From CAYZEE01 sp964477485 (GTDB taxonomy: Bacteria; Patescibacteriota; Microgenomatia; Levybacterales; UBA12049), in the NCBI GenBank assembly GCA_964477485.1, contig CAYZEE010000023.1, positions 1 through 18,106 on the forward strand: a stretch of DNA of 18,106 nt, written 5' to 3'. The position numbers were made by a program, and so were the translations under genes. The notes under the pieces are model-generated. The model was not told where the DNA came from. It was given only the letters and a program-made list of their open reading frames with translations, and made no database searches. Positions 14,371-18,106 of this stretch are shown piece by piece. How positions within the stretch are numbered: position 1 is the first letter of the stretch; the number at the start of each line of letters is the position of its first letter.

Positions 14371-15616
14371 ACAAATTAGAGCCTCGGAAATATTAAGCGG
14401 AAAAGGAAATCCAGCAGTTGAAGCAACAGTTATCTTAAGCGACGGAAGCATGGCAACAGCATCATCTCCAAGCGGAATCTCGGTAAACACATTTGAAGCA
14501 GCTTATCTTAAAGATAATGATCCAAGCCGTTTCGAAGGTTTTGGCGTACTAAACGCTGTAGCAAATATCCAAAATACAATTGCCAAAAAACTTGTAGGGC
14601 TGGATGCAGATAATCAACAAGAAATTGACAAAACGATGATTGATCTTGACGGGACACAGAACAAATCCAGACTAGGAGCCAATGCAATCCTTGCGGTTTC
14701 GATGGCAGTTGCTAAAGCCTCTGCAAAAAGTTCACTTTTGCCTCTTTTTGTCTATCTCCGCGGTATCCTAAAAAAGGAAACAAAACATCTTAGAATTCCA
14801 ACTCCGATTTTCAATATACTAAACGGAGGTATGCATACTGGCGGACATCTTGACTTTGAAGGGTTTCTTGTTATTCCTGCTTCATCTAAAGCATATTCCG
14901 ATGCGCTGTCAATAGGTTTTTCCATTTATAATTCACTTCGGAAAACTCTTGAGTCAAAAAACTTATCGACACTTACTGCAGACGAAGGTGGATTTGGACC
15001 AAATCTCGCAACAAACGAGGAAGCGCTGTCGCTTATAGAAGAATCCGTACAACGAACTTCAATAAGACTTGGCTTTGATATATTCCTGGGAATTGATGCA
15101 TCTGCAAATAATTTCTATAAAAAAGATAAGTACAAGATTAAGGATAATGCAATGACGCTTTCGTCAAAAGAACTTGTATCGTACTATGAAAACCTTAGTA
15201 AAAAATTTCACCTGCTTTATATCGAAGACCCTCTTGCGGAAGAAGACTGGGATGGATGGACAGAAATATACTCAAGGATGTCAACGGAGTCAACAATAGC
15301 CGGAGATATCTTAACTTCAACCAATCCATATAGACTGCAAATTGCATTGGATAAAAAAACAATAACGGGGATTGTTATAAAACCAGGTCAAGTGGGAACC
15401 GTAATGGAAGCTCTCGCGGTAACAGAGGTTGCAAGAGAGGCAGGACTTAAAATCATCGTTTCAAGTCGAAGCGGAGAGACTGTTGATGATTTTATTGCTG
15501 ATTTTGCCGTCGCAGTAAATGCCGACTATGTTAATCTAGGATTTCCCGTACGCGGAGAAAATGTTGTAAAATATAACCGGCTTTTGGAAATAGAAGACCA
15601 AATTAAAACCTTGTAA
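14357..15616 (+). CDS. eno: Enolase (phosphopyruvate hydratase) homologue with altered active site
   Basis: Enolase interconverts 2-phosphoglycerate and phosphoenolpyruvate. The whole 419-residue fold is present (SGKGNPAVEA, NKSRLGANAILAVSMA, NILNGGMH, DEGGFGPN, YIEDPLAEEDWDGW, SRSGETVDDFIAD, KYNRLLEIED). Aligned by eye to yeast and E. coli enolase, the metal ligands are kept (Asp247, Glu290, Asp317), as are the catalytic Glu210 (yeast Glu211), Lys342 (Lys345), His160 (His159) and the Arg371-Ser372 phosphate contacts. Three usual residues are changed: yeast Glu168 is Gly169 (DIQEF becomes DFEGF), His373 is Ser370 (SHRSGET becomes SSRSGET) and Lys396 is Asn393. The mobile loop is also odd (PSGISVNTFEA for PSGASTGxxEA). 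It may be a slow, altered or repurposed enolase. The GTG start is fixed by AAGGAGA. It overlaps the isomerase gene by 14 bases, and dedA follows after 13. Confidence 0.88.
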   Translation: MTKIKQIRASEILSGKGNPAVEATVILSDGSMATASSPSGISVNTFEAAYLKDNDPSRFEGFGVLNAVANIQNTIAKKLVGLDADNQQEIDKTMIDLDGTQNKSRLGANAILAVSMAVAKASAKSSLLPLFVYLRGILKKETKHLRIPTPIFNILNGGMHTGGHLDFEGFLVIPASSKAYSDALSIGFSIYNSLRKTLESKNLSTLTADEGGFGPNLATNEEALSLIEESVQRTSIRLGFDIFLGIDASANNFYKKDKYKIKDNAMTLSSKELVSYYENLSKKFHLLYIEDPLAEEDWDGWTEIYSRMSTESTIAGDILTSTNPYRLQIALDKKTITGIVIKPGQVGTVMEALAVTEVAREAGLKIIVSSRSGETVDDFIADFAVAVNADYVNLGFPVRGENVVKYNRLLEIEDQIKTL

Positions 15617-15629
15617 CTTAAAACTATAT

Positions 15630-16250
15630 ATGTTAGCTTCCCTATCAGGAATTATCATACACTTAATCAGTACAACCGGATATTTTGGAATCTTTATTTT
15701 AATGGCTCTTGAGTCAGCGTTAATACCAATACCTTCGGAAATTACTATGCCATTCTCCGGTTTTCTAGCTATTAAAGGAGGCTTATCTTTCCCGCTGATT
15801 GTTCTTGTGGGGGCTTTAGGTAATTTAGCAGGATCACTTATTAGTTATTATATCGGTTATGTTCTTGAGGAAAACGTAATACTTAAAGGAATTCAAAAAT
15901 ACGGAAAGTTTGTTTTAATCTCGGAACATGATTATCAAAAAGCTACGAAATGGTTTAAAAGGTATGGTAATAGAGTTGTTTTTTTCTCAAGACTCCTTCC
16001 TGGTATACGCACATATATTTCGCTTTCGGCAGGATTATTCGAGATGAATATTTGGAAATTTTCAACATATACCTTTGTAGGATCGCTCATTTGGTCTGCA
16101 GTTTTAACTTACGTTGGTTTTTATCTGGGAAAAAACTGGAATTCTCTTGAGGGTTACTTTAGAAAGTTCGATGTTTTCATTCTAATACTTATTATTATTG
16201 TTATAGCGTTCTACTTAAGACGGAAACTTAAGATTAAAATTTTCGTATAA
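15630..16250 (+). CDS. DedA-family membrane protein
   Basis: DedA proteins are inner-membrane proteins; several members act as flippases that recycle undecaprenyl phosphate or phosphatidylethanolamine. The 206 residues show the family hallmarks: MALESALIPIPSEITMPFSG near residues 25-44, a glycine-rich helix LVGALGNLAGSLISYYIGYV, and FFSRLLPGIRTYISLSAG near 118-135 with the conserved Arg and Pro. Further helices follow (WSAVLTYVGFYLG, FILILIIIVIAFYL), ending in a basic tail RRKLKIKIFV. Length is normal. Start ATG 15630 has no Shine-Dalgarno sequence and lies 13 bases after the enolase stop, making this the last gene of the plus-strand run. Its final 17 bases overlap the end of the convergent lexA gene, leaving no space for an ordinary terminator. 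Confidence 0.92.
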   Translation: MLASLSGIIIHLISTTGYFGIFILMALESALIPIPSEITMPFSGFLAIKGGLSFPLIVLVGALGNLAGSLISYYIGYVLEENVILKGIQKYGKFVLISEHDYQKATKWFKRYGNRVVFFSRLLPGIRTYISLSAGLFEMNIWKFSTYTFVGSLIWSAVLTYVGFYLGKNWNSLEGYFRKFDVFILILIIIVIAFYLRRKLKIKIFV

Positions 16251-16860
16251 CGCCGACAACTTTCCCCTGAATCATTAGAGAGTTTGGATAAATTGGCTCC
16301 ATTTGAGAATTGGCTGGTTTAAGAATTACTTTGTCATTTTCTTTATAATATTTCTTAAGAGTGGCTAGATTTCCGTCAACAATTGCAACAACAATATCTC
16401 CATTTGTCACATCGGAAATCTTTTCAATTACAACATAATCGCCATCAAGTATTCCGTCTTCTATCAATGAGTCTCCTTTTACCCGAAGCACATATGCGGT
16501 TCTTTTTCCGGTTATCATAGACGCTGAGACATGAAATGTGGCATTGGGGTCGCTATATGGTTCAAGCGGTTTTCCTGCTGCGATAAAACCCATCAGGGGT
16601 AGCTCTATAGACGGTTGAGTTCCTTCAAGGGACAGTCTTATCTTCTCCTCAATTATTTTAAGAACTCTTGTATTTCCTTCTACCTTTTGAACATACCCTT
16701 TTTCAACTAAAGATTTGATAATTGCATGTACGGTAGATTTGCTTTTGTGTCCTGTTGCGTAAGCCAGTTCATCCAGAGTCGGGGAATATCCATATTGTCT
16801 TTGAAATTGAGATAAATATTCAAGAAGTTGTCTTTCTTTTCGGTATAAAACTCCGGGCAT
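16234..16860 (-). CDS. lexA: LexA, SOS-response repressor
   Basis: Represses DNA-damage genes until RecA filaments trigger self-cleavage. The 208 residues are of normal length. The N-terminal winged helix is seen in YGYSPTLDELAYATGHKSKS and TVHAIIKSLVEKGYV (about 23-57). The C-terminal S24 peptidase domain has the scissile Ala95-Gly96 in LMGFIAAGKP, the nucleophile Ser131 in VKGDSLIEDG (Leu in place of the more usual Met) and the general-base Lys169 in ATLKKYY. All parts needed for autocleavage are present. Start ATG 16860 lacks a Shine-Dalgarno sequence; a strong promoter ends eight bases upstream. It converges on dedA with a 17-base overlap. uvrA and uvrC, common LexA targets, are in the same window, but no obvious common operator was found. 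Confidence 0.95.
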   Translation of the reverse strand: MPGVLYRKERQLLEYLSQFQRQYGYSPTLDELAYATGHKSKSTVHAIIKSLVEKGYVQKVEGNTRVLKIIEEKIRLSLEGTQPSIELPLMGFIAAGKPLEPYSDPNATFHVSASMITGKRTAYVLRVKGDSLIEDGILDGDYVVIEKISDVTNGDIVVAIVDGNLATLKKYYKENDKVILKPANSQMEPIYPNSLMIQGKVVGVIRKF

Positions 16861-16868
16861 ACTAGTAT

Positions 16869-16916
16869 TTTATACGAAAAAAGTACAAACTTGTCAAGAT
16901 AACAAACATATACAAA
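16869..16916 (-). promoter_or_regulatory. Predicted lexA promoter with possible autoregulatory repeats
   Basis: On the minus strand, a perfect TTGACA (16892-16897), a 17-base spacer and TATAAA (16869-16874) lie eight bases before ATG 16860, so the mRNA is probably leaderless. The region carries three copies of TTTGT on that strand (16885-16889, 16902-16906 and 16912-16916, seen as ACAAA on the plus strand), a dyad ACAA-AC-TTGT (plus strand, 16885-16894) and the palindrome CTTGACAAG over the -35. Any of these could be the LexA operator; none matches the E. coli or Bacillus SOS box well. Confidence 0.6.
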
Positions 16917-16921
16917 TTAAG

Positions 16922-17113
16922 TCATGAAACCTTTTCATATTTCGGCCTGCCTTTTTGAGGAGTAAACAAAATAGCATCTACGGGAACTCCAAAATCTTCC
17001 GATATATTGCGAGCAATTTCTTGCGCAAGCTGACGATCCCTTAGTCTAAAAATCCCACATCTTCGTGTGTAACCGTGTCCCCCATTATCAGCAAATATCC
17101 CTAGTATAACTGG
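16922..17113 (-). pseudogene. C-terminal continuation of the 18012 gene in the -1 frame
   Basis: This stretch is open in the frame one base back from the upstream gene and encodes 63 residues before TGA (16922-16924). They begin PVILGIFADNGGHGYTRRCG and include RDRQLAQEIARNISEDFGVP and the end KGRPKYEKVS, with normal protein character and no start codon of its own. It joins the preceding frame exactly at a run of seven G (17114-17120): one additional G, or a -1 ribosomal slip, gives a continuous protein of about 363 residues. It is therefore best seen as the true C-terminus of the neighbouring gene, cut off by a frame change. Whether the change is real, programmed or a sequencing or assembly error cannot be told from one sequence. 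Confidence 0.7.
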
Positions 17114-18012
17114 CCCCCCCTCAGTCTACTGCTATTGTGCGTTTTGTTGGCAATTACAATTGGAAGAGTTGATCGAAATCGTTCGTGTCTTATTGGGTAA
17201 TAAGCTAACAGATTGCCGTTATTGCTACTATCTTCTAACAGTTCTTCTGCCGACACTTCTTTAAATGCGAAATCGACCCATTTTGGGCCCCCTTTAGCAT
17301 CAACAAGTTCAGGTCTATTCATTAACTCATGCCAAACTCCATTGTATGTCTGCCCTAAGTATGTATCTTCATATATATCTAAAAATGAAAGGCTTTCTTT
17401 AACAAGATTTCCCTTTAATTCCCTAAATGGAGTAAAGTCGCTTTCTCCAGTGGCAAGTAATAACTTACTGTCAAATGGCCGCAGCGGGTACCAGAAGAAA
17501 TGATTGTTTCTTTGTCCTGCAAATAGACCTCTTATATGGGGAAAGAAGTGATCCGGAATGTCAATTACACCGTCACTGAGTACAAAATCAGAAAGGTTTG
17601 AAATAGGATGTTCTTTTAGAAACAAACTTATAGGCTCATTAAATATTTCTTTTTCATGGTAAGGACGGGCAGTTGCAAGAAAGGGTAAATTTGCTCCTTG
17701 GTAGCTTAGGCTTAAAATAGATATTGGAACCTGAGGTTCCGGATATAAATATACGTCTTTTTCATGTGGTTCCCTACCCAGAAAAGATCTACTATACTGA
17801 ACTTTTGCCGTACCGACATGGACGAGACGCGCCATAAATTGGTTAAATTGCAGAAGTTCACGAGGGTCTGGAGAATAATCAGTACTCCACCAAAATGGAG
17901 AACCGTCTCTGATTAAGCCTTTTGATTTAAGATTATGAATAATGTCTAAACTTGGACCTCGAAGCTCTTTTCCTGGAAAATTAGAACCCTCAAATTCAGG
18001 ACCCTTTTGCAT
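17101..18012 (-). CDS. Hypothetical protein, N-terminal 303 residues of a frame-interrupted gene
   Basis: I do not recognise a family. The protein looks cytoplasmic: no signal peptide or membrane helix, rich in aromatic residues (SPFWWSTDYSPDPRELLQF near 38-56, NNHFFWYPLRPFDSK near 169-183), with mixed alpha/beta character. In the given frame it ends RLRGGQLY at 17101, straight after a G7 run. The -1 frame carries a further 63 plausible residues down to 16922, so the intact protein was or is about 363 residues. ATG 18012 has no Shine-Dalgarno sequence, and a perfect TATAAT ends seven bases upstream, suggesting a leaderless message. The gene lies upstream of lexA on the same strand but has its own promoter signal, as lexA does. 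No catalytic motif could be identified. Confidence 0.7.
   Translation of the reverse strand: MQKGPEFEGSNFPGKELRGPSLDIIHNLKSKGLIRDGSPFWWSTDYSPDPRELLQFNQFMARLVHVGTAKVQYSRSFLGREPHEKDVYLYPEPQVPISILSLSYQGANLPFLATARPYHEKEIFNEPISLFLKEHPISNLSDFVLSDGVIDIPDHFFPHIRGLFAGQRNNHFFWYPLRPFDSKLLLATGESDFTPFRELKGNLVKESLSFLDIYEDTYLGQTYNGVWHELMNRPELVDAKGGPKWVDFAFKEVSAEELLEDSSNNGNLLAYYPIRHERFRSTLPIVIANKTHNSSRLRGGQLY
17114..17120 (-). repeat. G7 homopolymer at the frame junction
   Basis: The coding strand reads AGG GGG GGC in the upstream frame, so the heptamer G GGG GGC fits the X XXY YYZ pattern of -1 slippery sites. An imperfect stem (CCA-g-TTAT with ATAATGG) can form directly after it, without the usual spacer. 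It could equally be a slippage-prone mutation hot spot. Confidence 0.6.
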
Positions 18013-18019
18013 AAACGCT

Positions 18020-18025
18020 ATTATA
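18020..18025 (-). promoter_or_regulatory. -10 element of the 18012 gene
   Basis: TATAAT on the minus strand, seven bases before ATG 18012, so transcription should begin at the start codon itself. No good -35 is visible. The remaining 81 bases to the window edge hold no feature I can support. Confidence 0.45.
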
Positions 18026-18106
18026 TCAAAAGATAAGACCCCATCTGCATAATGTACGGGTCACATACTTTTTGGAATCTTTGTCTCAATAAAACTAATA
18101 GGTGAC

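Noticed and set aside
16100..16300. Rho-independent terminator between dedA and lexA
   Set aside because: The two genes overlap by 17 bases and no stem followed by a T run was found on either strand.

Overview
The window reads as a chromosomal stretch from a low-G+C bacterium with a compact genome, most likely a member of the Candidate Phyla Radiation (Patescibacteria, perhaps the Microgenomates side). That placement is inference. It rests on the very short intergenic gaps, overlapping genes, a short DNA polymerase III delta subunit, many hypothetical proteins of a kind common in that group, tRNAs without encoded CCA, and the partial glycolytic/sugar-phosphate gene set. No insertion sequence, integrase, CRISPR array or rRNA was seen.

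Left part (1-4880, minus strand): a nucleotide-excision-repair operon reading right to left. It runs uvrA, then a secreted transglutaminase-like membrane protein, then uvrC, which leaves the window. The uvrC start is a TTG inside the 3' end of the transglutaminase gene, with a near-perfect ribosome binding site. A 331-base non-genic stretch follows (4881-5211), with a hairpin and a doubtful small reading frame. Next come tRNA-Lys (minus), a small membrane protein of the conserved-TM-helix/MscS-like type (plus) and tRNA-Glu (plus). The tRNA-Lys and membrane-protein promoters share one palindromic -35 element.

Middle (6169-10290): an unrecognised 137-residue protein behind a consensus promoter runs convergently into a 579-residue ParB-like/helix-turn-helix protein that carries a G8 tract near its start. 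A secreted clan GH-A glycosidase-like protein diverges from it and meets a membrane-anchored SurA/PrsA N-domain protein that has no isomerase domain.

Right part (10290-16250, plus): a tight seven-gene run. It encodes a YkuK/DUF458 RNase H-like protein, a small HExxH metallopeptidase, a HolA-like clamp-loader subunit, phosphomannomutase/phosphoglucomutase, phosphoglucose/phosphomannose isomerase, an enolase with three altered active-site positions, and a DedA membrane protein. It converges on lexA (minus). Upstream of lexA lies an unrecognised minus-strand gene split by a -1 frame change at a G7 tract.

Two themes recur. Several monocistronic-looking genes have a -10 box only 7-10 bases before their ATG, suggesting leaderless mRNAs. 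The strong Shine-Dalgarno sequences I found sit in front of the three genes that start with TTG or GTG. LexA, UvrA and UvrC in one window suggest an SOS-type repair response, but no shared operator is obvious. The most notable single object is the enolase, which keeps its metal ligands and catalytic Lys/Glu pair but has lost the usual His, Lys and second Glu.
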